64,000 nt of DNA from Dugong dugon (GCA_030035585.1 CM057464.1:30087465-30151464); one strand, 5' to 3'. Positions 45,852-56,636 are shown, counted from the first letter of the stretch. The notes: generated from the sequence alone by a model not told the origin. Made by a program: numbers and translations.

Positions 45852-46032
45852 AACACGATCGGCTGCTAACTGAAAGATTGGAGGTTTGAGTCCACCCAGA
45901 GGCAGCTTGGATGAAAGGCCTGGTGATCTAGTTCCAAAAAAAATCAACCATTGAAAACTCTATGGAGCACAGTTCTACTGTGACACACATGGGATCACCA
46001 TGAGTCAGAATTGTTTTTTATGGCAACTGGTA
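45852..46032 (+). mobile_element. AfroSINE, long old form, 5'-truncated
   Basis: Starts within the head ('gatcggctgctaactgaaag'), so the A box is lost. Middle block 'gatgaaaggcctggtgatct' and tail 'catgagtcagaattg' are present. Confidence 0.9.
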
Positions 46033-46569
46033 TACTGGTTAATACAAAGAGGGTATCACTGGTCTTTCTGGCTTTGTTTGTCTCAAGCTTTTCCTCCAGG
46101 GCCAGTCCAACTCATATTTTAGAGCTACATTAGAAAAGATTTAGAAAAGACATCTAGCAAAAACTATCTTTAGTTCTCTCACTAACTTCAACTCGTATAT
46201 GAGCAGTTCCAAACTACTTACAGTACTTAGGTCTTGTGCAATAAATAGGGGTTTGAAGTGATTAGATTTATATTTGGGGATGATAAAATCTGGGCATCAA
46301 TATACATAATATCTTATTATAATTTGTTAAAGATTTAAAACAAATTATATGTGCTAGAGATTTGGGAATTCAAAAAGCTTTACTATCAGTATAGAGCTTT
46401 CTCAATCTTTAACAAAAATAAGGTGGTCAAGGTAGATTTTATGAAGAAGGTGATTTGAGCAGAGAATTGAAGGAGAGAAGGGATAAGCCACAGGACCTTG
46501 GAGGGAGGAAATTTCAGCCAGAGTGAATCTGCAAGGAAAGGTCCTTCATGGGTAAGGAGTGACAGAAAT
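46033..46569. other. Unassigned DNA
   Basis: Nothing recognised. Confidence 0.4.
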
Positions 46570-47345
46570 CCAATCCACAAAATGTGAGGATTAATCAGGC
46601 TCCCACGATACCACTTCTCAATCATTGCCGATAACAGCTGCCTCCATGACACACTCTCTCTCTCTGATCCTAACCACCCAGAACTAAGTCGACTCTCAGA
46701 AGTTAAAAGAACACCGTCCTTCAGACAGCCAAATAGGCAGATGCCAGCTGTAAGCTCGGAAGTCTGCAGATCACCCTTACTTCTGATTTGCTGTCCACAA
46801 ACTCGGGGTTTTCCCACTACTTCTTCAGGATGCCAGCTGAAGGTTTGACGACCTCCCCTGGGCTCCCTCACTTTCACCTCCTGACTCACTGTTCCTTTGG
46901 GTTCAATAATTTGCTAGAATGACTCACAGAACTCACAGAAAGTACTATACTTCTGATTACAGATTTATTATAGTGAAAGGATATAAATCAGGATCAGCAT
47001 AAAGAAAAGACCCATGAGGCAAGGACTGTGAGGGTTCTCAACATGGAGTTTCCATGTCCCAAAGGGATGTGCTACCCTTTCACGTGTATCAATGTCTTTC
47101 ACCAATCAGGAAGCTCTGTGAGCCTCTGCACTCAGAACTTTTTATCATGACTGAGTCTTCATTGCATATGCATAATAGGATAAATCATGCCTTCTGAGAT
47201 TAGTTGATATTGACCTACTAGGTGAGTGTTTCTGATCTGACCATCCCCCACCTTTTAGCAGAAATCCTCAGGTGTGTTCTGGAGGTTTCAGATAAAGGTA
47301 CCTCAATTACTTCCAGGGTCACTTCTCAGGAATTAAGAACAAAGA
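46570..47345 (-). mobile_element. Solo LTR, same family as 42,650 copy
   Basis: 'aatttgctagaatgactcac' (46,907) and 'gatttattatagtgaaagga' align with 42,810-42,880. 'caccaatcaggaagctctgtg' aligns with 42,980. In antisense, AATAAA lies at about 46,965. The 167-codon minus frame across the left part has no retroviral domain and is a chance frame. Confidence 0.65.
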
Positions 47346-47587
47346 CCAAACTTTTTCATTACCACACAGGTCCCAAGAAGGAAATGTGTCTGAATATTTG
47401 AAAAGCAGCATGGAGGCTGAAGTGGAGTGAATGATAGGAGAGTAAAAAGTGATGAGGTTAGCCCTTTCATGACTCATAAGACATATAGTGGCCACATATA
47501 TTTTCCACCTCTTGGGTTTATTGGGAAGTGGCTGTTCCACTGGCAGTACATGCTGTCATCAGGTGGGGACCTGTACAACTGTTTGAA

Positions 47588-48187
47588 ATGGAAGAAATGA
47601 GTGTTTGCCCCCATCTGGAGCAAGACAGAATGAAGAAAACCAAAGACACAAGGGAAAGAATAGTCCAAAGGGTTAATGGACCACAGCTACCACAGCATCC
47701 ACCAGACTGAGTCCAGCACAACTAGATGGTACCCGGCTACAACTAATGATTGCTCTGACAGGGATCACAATTGAGGGTCCCAGACAGAGCTGGAGAAAAA
47801 TGTAGAACAAAATTCTAACTAAAAAAAAAAGACTTACTGGTCTGACGGAGAACTGGAGAAACTCTGAGAGTATGGCCCCAGACTCCTTTTAACTCAGTAC
47901 TGAAGCCACTGCTGAGGTTCACCCTTCAGCCAAAGATTAGATAGGCCCATAAAACAAAACAAGACTAAATGGGCACACCAGCCCAGGAGTAAGGATGAGA
48001 AGCCAGGAGAGGACAGGAAAGCTGGTAATGGGGAACCCAAGGTTGAGAAGGGGAGACTGTTGACATGTTGTGGGGGTGGCAACAATTGTCACAGAACAAT
48101 ATATGTATTATTGTTTAATAAGAAACTAATTTGCTCTGTAAACCTTCATCTAAAATACAATTAAGAGGAAAAAAAAAAAAAAAAAAC
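47588..48187 (+). mobile_element. 5'-truncated L1 3'UTR, short-tail type
   Basis: Matches the L1-B 3'UTR from about 61,265 ('gagcaagacagaatgaagaa') through 'ccacagctaccacagcatcc' and 'gagctggagaaaaatgtaga' to a single tail unit ('gttgacatgttgtggggg' to 'aaaccttcatctaaaatacaa'). It then ends in an A run at 48,171-48,187. It lacks the second tail unit and the L1M-type core present in L1-B. Confidence 0.88.
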
Positions 48188-48272
48188 CAAACCTGTGTTA
48201 CAGGGTAGAACTGAGCACCACAGAGTTTCTTGGCTGTAATCTTTACAAAAAGAAGAAAAAAAAAAAAAAAAG
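48187..48272 (-). mobile_element. AfroSINE 3' fragment and A-rich tail
   Basis: 'ccaaacctgtgttacagggt' and 'cttggctgtaatctttac' are AfroSINE tail and middle-block sequence in antisense, directly abutting the L1 poly(A). An A-rich run follows (48,247-48,273). The head is absent. Confidence 0.75.
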
Positions 48273-48528
48273 AAATGGGAGTTTGCCACAAATTACTGTT
48301 TTTAGAGGGTACTATATGAAGTGGTGAATCCTAGAGGTGTGAGTGTGAAAAACTTTTGTCTCTTTTGGCTTTCATACAGTGAGGTAAAACTTGTAAGTAT
48401 ATTTCTGGGTTCCTGTGTGTTATTTGGAAGTAGTATTTCTAATGATGATTCCATGTTCAAGTGAATACCTCATTTTCAGGTGCCATATATTGTACACACC
48501 TGTCAAGGGATCTAGAAGATCATGCAGA

Positions 48529-48682
48529 GGCCAGAGGGACATATGTGTCCAATGTAATTTTACCCCAGAGTCCAGAGTGTAATATGTGCTCACATAAAAC
48601 TACTCCTAGAGTCCAGAGGAACATACATAGCACACATAATCCCAGCTCCTGAGTCCAGAGGGACATATGTGGCCCACATAAT
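48529..48682. repeat. 41-bp minisatellite, about 3.7 units
   Basis: The word CCAGAG recurs at 48,531, 48,572, 48,613 and 48,655 (periods 41, 41, 42). Unit pattern: agtccagagggacatatgtg, then a variable CACATAAT-containing half. Units are 70-85% alike by eye. No larger repeat family recognised around it. Confidence 0.85.
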
Positions 48683-48971
48683 GTGTATGAAAATCTATAT
48701 TACCTACCAAAAATTCAGACACACTCAATGATTTAACATGCATCCCATTAATGAAAAAAAATTATATCAACCAAAAATTCAAAGTGGAAAATAATTGGGT
48801 CATGAAAGGGTTAGAAAGATATTATTAGCATGGAGTAGTGGGGGCAAATGATACAGGTCATTATAGACTATTGTAAGGATGTTGGCTTTAATCTGAAGGA
48901 AAGTAACTGCTACTAAACAGTGCTCACCATAAGTTACTAACATTATGTCATTCAGCATACTTAGACTTAGC

Positions 48972-49195
48972 TGGAGCAAGGGTTGGCAATATTTTTCTGT
49001 AAAGGGCCAGATAGTAAATATTTAAGGCTTGCCAGCCGTATGGTCTTTGTTGAAACTACTTTACTTTTGTGGTGTAAAAACAGCCTTAGAAAATATGTCA
49101 AAAATGGACAAGGCTATGTTCAAGTAAAACTTTATTTACGAAAAAAATTAGGCACTACAGAGGCCACAGTTTGCCACCCTCTGTTGTAAAGGGTT
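48972..49195 (+). mobile_element. hAT-Charlie-type non-autonomous DNA transposon
   Basis: 'gggttggcaatatttttctg', 'aaagggccagatagtaaata', 'aataaaactttattt'-like 'gtaaaactttatttacg' and 'gccacagtttgccaccct' follow the order of a common mammalian MER-type hAT fossil. Ends AGGGTTGGCAA and the complement AGGGTGGCAAA are the imperfect inverted repeats. No transposase. Confidence 0.65.
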
Positions 49196-49257
49196 AAAGT
49201 TTGAAGTATTTCTGTCCCTTTGAGGAAAAATTAAACTGAGGGGACATGGAAAAGAAG

Positions 49258-49322
49258 TGAATATTGATCATTGATTGACTATCTACTATGGGCCAGGAAG
49301 TGTGCTAGGCAAAATATAAATA
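49258..49322 (+). mobile_element. MIR fragment
   Basis: 'ctatctactatgggccagga' and 'agtgtgctaggca' match the MIR 'tactatgtgccaggcactgtgctaggc' zone in two short words. Confidence 0.55.
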
Positions 49323-49364
49323 TATATTTATACATATCCATTTTCCGAACTTATTATTAGTTAC

Positions 49365-49490
49365 ACTTCTAAGACAACTTTATATTTCACTAAACTAACT
49401 TCAATAGCCTCCTCCCTGCCTCTGCTCTGCTTATCAACCTCTTCAATTCATTCTGGATTGTGATCTTTTTAAAACATAATCACATCAAAG
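49365..49490 (+). mobile_element. L2 LINE, left half of a split copy
   Basis: 'caatagcctcctccctgcct' and 'ggattgtgatctttttaaaa' correspond to the L2 zone with AACAGCCTCCTAACTGG and GTGATCTTTTTAAA. The L2 sequence expected next (GGCCCTGCATGATCTGG zone) appears at about 62,090, after the L1 cluster. The two halves are therefore one L2 separated by about 12.6 kb. Confidence 0.72.
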
Positions 49491-49494
49491 ATTA

Positions 49495-50155
49495 AAAGAA
49501 AAAAATAACACCAGTTCTATACAATCTCTTCCAGAGATATAACAGAAAGAATCAGTTCCAAATTCATATCATAAGGTCAGCATACATGCAAATTTATCAA
49601 CAAATAGTACAAATTGGAATATAATAATATGTATAAAGAATAACACATTACCCTCCAACATCAAATGGGATTTATCTCAGGTATGCAAGGCTGGATCAAT
49701 ATTAGAAACTCCAACAGTGAAATTCAAAAATTACGAATCAGAAGAAAAAACAGCACAAGATCATATCAACTGATGAAGAAATACATTTGATAAAATTCAG
49801 TACATGATATAAACACAACTCAGGAGATAATCTCTCAGGAAATTAAGCATGGAAGGGAACATACTTAACCTGATTAAAGGTATCTACAAAAAAACCTACA
49901 GCTAACTTCATATATAATGGTGGAAGAAGGAAAGTTTCTTCCTAAGACAGGGAACAAGTCAAGAATGTCTTTTCTGTTACTCCTATTCAACATATTCTTG
50001 GAATCCTAGCCAACGCAATGAGGCAAGAAAATAAAATAATAGGCATGAATGTTGGAAAGGAAGGAATAAAACTTTTACTATTTGCAAGTGACATATGTAA
50101 AAATTCCAAGGAATCTACAAACAATCTTCTTAGAACTAAAAAGTGAGGTTATAGA
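49495..50155 (+). mobile_element. Older L1 fragment, RT region of ORF2
   Basis: 'ccagttctatacaatctctt', 'gggatttatctcaggtatgc', 'gctggatcaatattagaaac' and 'ctttactatttgcaagtga' are RT-region words in ORF2 order, with small deletions. It stops at about 50,155 where the 5' end of L1-A begins. Its 3' half is not seen directly. Confidence 0.75.
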
Positions 50156-51779
50156 CATCTGCCAAAATGGCACTCTAGGCAGAAGCACCACGCTGTCCCT
50201 CCAAAGCAAAGTTCCAAAAAACTAAGCCGAATGGAGAAAACAACAATCCTGAAACTCTAAAACATCAAATGAAGAGATAAAGAACTCAGCCAAACCCCAA
50301 ATGGAGTGAGAAGACTGACAGAGAACAGAGAGAGAGAAGAGATTCATGCAGAGGTATGCTACCAGCTAACACAGTGCGGATCCACCATCTTGGATTCCTA
50401 TCGGAGACCAGCAAACAGAGCGTATGAGAAAGCAGCTTCACGGAGCTTCCAGAGGGAGACAAAATAACCAGTAATTTGCGATATACGCTTCCCTCTCCCC
50501 ACCCTTCTTCACCCCCTTTCAGCCTCCTCTGCTTCCCGTGGCCACAATCTCTTGTCCGGGAAACACTGGCTGCTTGTATTCCACACACCTGAATGGGCCG
50601 GCTCTCTGAGTGTCATTTGTTGGCTGCTGGTGTTGCTTTTTTCCGCTTCTTTTGTTTTCTTCCTTAACACTCACCACCTCTCCCTCCTTTCACTCAAATA
50701 CCTGGCTCTGTGTGCCATCTTTGCTTCTTCCTGAGGGGCTATGGAGCTCCATTCGAAAGCGGAGCTGCTCCCCGGTCTAGGCTGCCATGCTGGTGGGATC
50801 CTGGGGTTTTTGTTCATTTGTTTGTTTTGAAATCTTTGTTTGTTTTCTTTTCCTTTCCTTCAGTTGGGAGCCCTTTCTGGCCAGGCGGTACTGCATGGCA
50901 AGGAGACCACCCCCTCGGCTTGCACAGACATGCAGAGGGATCCCTGAGGGTATTTTTTTTTTGTTGTTGTTTTTTTATGTTCTGTTTTTTGGGGGGGTTT
51001 TCTTGTTCTTTTTTTTTAATTTGTTTTGTTTCTTTTTCCCTCTTTTTCCCTTTTGTCTCTCTTCATTACTCAGTTTCTCATCCCTCTATATCTTCCTTCT
51101 CTTTCTTTTCCCTGAATACCTGGCTTTGTATACCTCTACCCCTTCTAGCCAGGCTGTACTGCAACAGCTGAGAGCGACTTCCCCAGACCTCATAGCTGCA
51201 CTGGGGGGATCCCTGGGAACTTTGTGGTTCTTTAACCTTTCTTATTTTTATTTATTCATTCTTTTCTTCCTCTTCTCTTTCTGTTTTTCTCCAATTCATA
51301 GTCTCTCATCTCTCCAATCCAACGGCAAGCTCCCCTAGCATTCTTTTTTGGGTTTTTTTGTATGTTTTTGGCTCCTGTTCCTCTCTCCTCTCTCCCACAT
51401 CCTTATTAGCTCCACACTTAACAATCTCCCCACAACATCCTGCTTACCTGCACTGTGAGCTTAAAATCACACCACCAAGCAGCACAGGCACGGCCTACTG
51501 GAACATGCCCTGCACTGATTACCGACCTGCCCTGGTGGCTGTAGTAAATGCCACAAACAACCCATCCCAGTAACTCCTCTTCAGCTAGACCTGCCCTGCC
51601 ATACCATATGTGAGTGATCGACCCTGCCAATTGGAGAAAGAGGTGAAAAGTATTGTACCCACAGACAAGCAAACAACAAAGAACACACAGTCCACCGGCT
51701 CAGACATACTCAAATTAAAAAAAAAAAAGGGACAAAACAAACAAATCTACAATCAATAAATGAGAAAAATAACTACTGA

Positions 51780-52813
51780 ATGCCCCGAAGACAGCAGACA
51801 ATATCAAAAAATTTACAAAAACAAGACAGGATGGTACCAGTAGGCATCCAAAGTAAAACACCAGATGACTTTCAGGCGGAATAAAATGCACTAGAACTAC
51901 CTGATAGGGAAATTAAATCTTTAATACTCAGAATTCTGCAAGAGCTGACAAATGTGAGGGAAAAATGGACAAAGTCATGGAAAATACAGACAAAAAATTG
52001 GAAGAATTCAGGAAAATAATGCAGGAACAAAAAGCCAAAATAAATTCACAACTAGAAATTATACAAAGACAACAATTAGAAATCCAAAAGGTAAACAAGA
52101 AGATTTCAGAAATGGACGGTGTCGTAGAAGGGCTGAGAAGCAGATTTGAAATGGTGGAAGAGAGGACAAGTGCAATTGAAGACAAACACTTGTACACAAC
52201 TATGTTTCAGAAAAACTCAGAAAAAAGAACAAAAAAAGAAAAGAAGAAACCCTGAGAGTTATGGGGGTTACAATCAAAAGCAAAAATCTGCACATGATTG
52301 GAATTCCAGAAGAGGGGGAGAAAACAGAAAACACAGAGAGGATCATTGAAGAACTGCTGACAGAAAACTTCTCCAATATCATGAAAGATGAAAGCTGGCC
52401 ATCCAAGAAGCTCAACGAACCCCATATAGGAGATACCTCAAAAGAAAATCACCAAGGCATACCATAATCACACTCGCCAAAACTAAAGACAAACAAAGAA
52501 TCCTGAGAGCAGCTGGTGAAAAACAAGAAGTAACATACAGACGAGAAACAATAAGACTAAGCTCAGATTATTTGGCAGAAACCATGCAGGCAAGAAGGCA
52601 ATGGGATGAAATACATAAAATGTAGAAAGAAAAAAATTGCCAGCCAAGAATAATATATCCTCAAAACTCTTGTTCATATTTGATGGTGAAATTAGGTCAT
52701 TTCCAGATAAACAGAAATTAAGGGTATATGTAAAAGTCAAACCAAACTTGCAAGAATTATTAAAGGGAGTTCTTCGATCTGAGGACAAACACTTTCAGCT
52801 CACAGGCAGAATC
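51780..52813 (+). pseudogene. L1-A ORF1 relic
   Basis: The ATG at 51,780 matches the L1-B ORF1 start (atgccccgaagacagcag), but a stop follows about 35 codons later. Recognisable parts are the coiled-coil segment (51,965-52,255, with 'QLEIIQRQQLEIQKVNKKIS') and the RRM-side segment (52,261-52,467, with 'NLHMIGIPEEGEKTEN'). In intact L1s this protein is an RNA-binding trimer that coats the L1 RNA. Confidence 0.82.
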
Positions 52814-53221
52814 TAGGATGCAAGATAGTACCAGCCAGATACCAATCTAGGAAATGACCTCTCAAGGACTATCCAAAACCAAAAGAAATACTACAGGGAA
52901 TCAGAGCAGTTAATCAGTAAATGACAACAACATTAACACAATAAAAGAGGGAATAAATGACTTACATATAGAACCTTCTAATGTACAGGAAGGCAAGGAG
53001 ATACCAAGTAATGATAGACTACTTCAACCTTAGAAAGATAAAGGTAAAATTCATGGTAACCACAAAGAAAGTCAACAAACATACGTATAAAAAAAAGAGC
53101 AAAAACATAAAGTCTCAGCAAAAACAAAAGAAATGAAAAAAATCCACAAACAAAAGTAACTCAGCACAGAAGAGTAAGAAGAACAAAGAAAACTTCAGCA
53201 CCACAAAAAAAGCACTACAAA

Positions 53222-53903
53222 ATGACAACAACAAACACATCTACCAATATTTATACTGAATGTAAATGGACTCAATGCACCCATAAAGAGACATAGAGTG
53301 ACAAAATGGATAAGAAAACAGAATCTATCAATATGCTGTCTACCAGAGACACACCTTAAAAACAAAGATGTGAATTTATTAAAAGTCAAAGGTTGGAAAA
53401 AACTATATCAAGCTCACAACTACCAAAAAAGACCAGGAGTGGCAAATCTAATCTCAGATAAAATATACATTAAAGCAAAATCTACCATAAAAGACAAAGA
53501 AGGACACCATATAATGATTAAGGGGATGATCCATCATGAAGACATAACCATAATAAATATCTACGCACCCAATGACAGGGGCCAAAATTCATAAAACAAA
53601 CTCTAACAACACTGAAAAGAGAAATTGAAAGTTCCACAATAATACTAGGAGACTTCAACACACCACTCTCAGTAAAAGACAGAACAACTAAGAAGAAACT
53701 CAGCAAAAGTACAAAAGACTACAGGGCACAGTCAGCCAACGTAACCTCATAGACATATATAGAACACTCCATCCAACCACTGCAAAGTACACATTCTTTT
53801 CCAATTCACATGGAACGTTCTGCAGAACAGACCACATCTTAGGCCACAGAGCAATCCTCAACAAGATCCAAAAGTTTGAGATAATTCAAAGTATCTTCTC
53901 TGA
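53222..53903 (+). pseudogene. L1-A ORF2 start, truncated
   Basis: Endonuclease domain only, with several frameshifts. 53,298-53,594 encodes 'NLSICCLPETHLKNKDVN', with the catalytic Glu of the QETH motif kept but Q changed to P. It then encodes 'DITIINIYAPNDRG'. It ends at the L1-B junction just before the SDH motif. Confidence 0.82.
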
Positions 53904-53925
53904 GGGGCAAGATGGTGCTCTAGGC
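53904..53925 (+). promoter_or_regulatory. L1 5' end with YY1-like site
   Basis: 'gggcaagatggtgctctagg' resembles the AAGATGGC YY1 site at the start of many L1 promoters. L1-A has AAAATGGC at the same place. YY1 binding is a family-level inference only. Confidence 0.4.
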
Positions 53926-54254
53926 AGAAACACCACGCCGTCCCTCCACAGCAAAGATCCGAAAAACTAAGTCAACAATCCTGAAACCCTAGAACACCAA
54001 ATGAAGAGATAAAGAACTCAGCCAAACACCAAACAGAGTGAGAATACTAAAAGAGAACGGAGAGCGAGGAGAGACTCAGGCAGAGATTCCTTACCAGCTA
54101 ACGCAGCGCGGATCCACCATCTTGGATTCCCATCAGAGACCAGCGAACGGGAGAGCAGCCTTGCAGAGCATCTGGTCGGAGACAGAACGACCGGTAAACT
54201 GCGGTGCGCGCTCTCCCACCACCCACCCCTCTCCGCCTCAGCTGGGGATCCCCT

Positions 54255-54880
54255 GCTTTCCATGGCCAGGGTCCCTGGGCTGGGGGGCGCCGGTGCTTGG
54301 ATTCCGTGCACCCGGGCTGGCGGCTTTCTGGGAGCCGTTTGCTGGCAGCTAGAGAACCTCTTTCTGCCGCCTCCCCCTCCTTTTGCCTGGGTGCCTGGTT
54401 CCGAGTGCCATCTCTGCTCTCTCCTGCGGGGCTGTAGGGCTGTTTTCGGGCATGTGGCTGTTTCTAGGTCTGGGCTCCCGCGCGGGTGGGATCCCGGGGC
54501 CTTTGTTCGTTCGCCCCTCTGCTTTCCATGGCCGGAGTCCCTGAGCTGGGGGGCGCCGGAGCTTGGATTCCGCGCGCCCGGGCTGGTGGCTTTCTGGGAG
54601 CCGTTTGCTGGCAGCTAGTGAACCTTTTTCTACCACCTCCCCCTCCTTTTGCCTGGGTGCCTGGTTCCGAGTGCCATCTCTGCTCTCTCCTGCGGGGCTG
54701 TAGGGCTGCGTTCGGGCGTGTGTCTGTTTCCAGGACTGGGGTCCCGCGTGGGTGAGATCCCGGGGCCGTTGTTCGTTGGCCCCTCTGCTTCCCGTGGCCA
54801 CGGTCTCTTAACCCCGAGACTACCGGCTTCTTGGAATTCGCACCCCTGAGTGGGGGCTCTCTGGGTCCCATTTGTAGGCA
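54255..54880 (+). repeat. Tandem 266-bp units in L1-B 5'UTR
   Basis: GCTTTCCATGGCC starts at 54,255 and 54,521, and the related GCTTCCCGTGGCC at 54,787, giving two full 266-bp units plus about 90 bp of a third. Units 1 and 2 are about 90% alike by eye, with matching landmarks such as 'ggctttctgggagccgtttg' (54,320 and 54,587). This section is GC-rich and CpG-rich, unlike its surroundings. It resembles the promoter monomers of rodent L1s in layout, though not in sequence. Long minus-strand frames here are by-products of GC content. Confidence 0.92.
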
Positions 54881-55586
54881 CTGACTGCTGGGGTTGCCCT
54901 TCTATTTTTTTTTTTCGATTTTATTTTTCTTCCTTTTTTGATTAGTTTTGTCATCTTTTACCTCTTTTTCCCTTTTGTCTTTCTTCATTGCTTAATTTCT
55001 CGTCTCTCTATCTCTTCCTTCTCTTTCTGATCCCTGAATACCAGGCGATGTATGCCTCTGTACCTTCTGGCCAGGCTGAGCTGTGAAAATTGAGACCGAC
55101 TCCCCCAGACCTCATAGCTGCATCGGTGGGATCCCTGGGAACTTTGCAGTTCTTTAACTTTTCTGATTTTTATTTGGTCATTCTTTCCTTTTCTTTCTCT
55201 TCCCCCTTCTGGTTTCCTGCATCCCATAGTCTCTCATCTGTACATTCCAACGACAAGCTCCCCTAGAGTTCTTTTATGTTTGTACACTTTTTGCTCCTCC
55301 TCATCTCTCCTCTCTCCCATATCCAGCTTAGCTTCACACATAACCATCTTCCTGCTGCACCCTACCTACATGCACCATGCACTAGACATCACACCACCAA
55401 GCGGTGCAGGCACGCCCTATTGGAACCTGCCCAGCACTGACTACCGACCGTCCTGGTGGCTGCGGTGAGTGCCAAAAGCAACCCGTTCCAGTGGCTCCTC
55501 CTCAGCTAGATTTGCCCAGCTGTACCACAAGAACGAAACAAAAAAACAAAAATCTACAATCAATAAATGAGAGAAATATCTACTGA

Positions 55587-56636
55587 ATGCCCCGAAAACA
55601 GCAAACAATATCAAAAAATTTACAAAAACAAGACAAGATGGCTCCAATAGGCGTCCAAATTAAAACACCAAATAACTCTCCTGTGGAAGAAAATGCACTA
55701 GAGGTACCTGATACGGAACTCAAATCACTAATACTCGGAATTTTCCAAGAACTGAGGCAAAATGCTGACAAAAATGAGGAAAAAATAGACAAATTTATGG
55801 AAAATACACACAAAAAATTGGAAGAATTCAGGAAGATGATACAGGAACAAAATGCCAAAATAAATTCACAACTCAAAATTATACAAAAACAACAATTAGA
55901 AATCCAAAAGATAAACAACAAGATTTCAGAAATGGACGGTGTCATAGAAGGGCTGAGAAGTAGATTTGAAACCATGGAAGACAGGATCAGTGGAACTGAA
56001 GACAAACACTTGGATACAACTCTTTTTCAGGAAAACTCAGAAAAAAGAACAAAGAAAAATGAAGAGACCCTGAGAGTTATGTGGGACACAATTAAAAGCA
56101 AAAACTTACGAGTGATTGGCATACCAGAACAGGGGGAGAAAACAGAAAACATAGAGAGGATCATTGACGAACTGCTGACAGAAAACTTTCCCAATATCAT
56201 GAAAAATTAAAAGCTGGTCATCCAAGAAGCTCAACGAACCCCATATAGAAGAGACCCCAAAAGAAAATCACCAAGACATATCATATTCACACTCGCTAAA
56301 ACTAAAGACAAACAAAGAATCCTGAGAGCAACTTGTGAAAAAAAAGATGTCACATACAGAGGAGAAACAATAAGACTAAGCTCAGATTATTCAGCAGAAA
56401 CCATGCAGGCAAGAAGGCAATGGGATGACATATATAAAATCTTGAAAGAAAAAAATTGTCAGCCAAGAATAATATATCCTGCAAAACTCTCATTCAGATT
56501 TGATGGTGAAATTAGGTCATTTCCAGATAAACAGAAACTAAAGGAATATGCAAAAGTCAAACCAAACTTACAAGAATTATTAAAGGGAGTTCTTCGATCT
56601 GAGGACAAACAGCTTCAGCCCTCAGGCAGGACCTAG
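55587..56636 (+). pseudogene. L1-B ORF1, one in-frame stop
   Basis: 349 codons from ATG to the final TAG, interrupted by a single TAA at 56,208-56,210 (codon 208) with no frame change on either side. Visible parts are a short N-terminus, then a coiled coil at about residues 60-135 (heptads such as 'INSQLKIIQKQQLEIQKIN'). An RRM-type segment starts near 160 ('NLRVIGIPEQGEKTEN'), and the C-terminal domain follows the stop ('RGETIRLSSDYSAETMQARR' and 'CQPRIIYPAKLSFRFDGE'). The start is chosen because it matches the L1-A start and follows the 5'UTR. The family role is to bind L1 RNA as a trimer with chaperone activity; as written only the coiled coil and part of the RRM would be made. Confidence 0.93.

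Larger units (their letters stand above)
50156..53903 (+). mobile_element. L1-A: 5' half of an L1 LINE
   Basis: Starts with 'ccaaaatggcactctaggca', equivalent to the L1-B 5' end. A T-rich 5'UTR runs to 51,779, ORF1 relics cover 51,780-52,813, and ORF2 starts at 53,222. It stops abruptly at 53,903 in the endonuclease domain ('gtatcttctctga'), where L1-B begins. In L1-B the same place (57,750) reads on into 'ccacaatgcc'. The 5'UTR has one copy of the unit that L1-B carries in tandem. It is more diverged and more broken than L1-B. Confidence 0.88.

Noticed and set aside
46386..46889. 167-codon minus-strand frame
   Set aside because: Covers LTR sequence and flank with no recognisable domain, start context or splice sites.
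42650..47345. A provirus bounded by two LTRs
   Set aside because: The interior is MIR, L2, AfroSINE and unassigned DNA, with no primer-binding site or retroviral coding sequence seen.
48529..48682. CRISPR array
   Set aside because: Units are directly adjacent with graded divergence and no unique spacers, in a mammalian context; a minisatellite.
50710..51338. 153- and 183-codon plus-strand frames rich in Phe and Leu
   Set aside because: Translation of the T-rich L1-A 5'UTR; low-complexity hydrophobic sequence, not a membrane protein gene.
54349..54871. Long overlapping open frames (135-150 codons) on the minus strand, plus 118 codons on the plus strand
   Set aside because: They lie in the GC-rich tandem 5'UTR of L1-B, repeat with the 266-bp unit, and show no domain; open by base composition.
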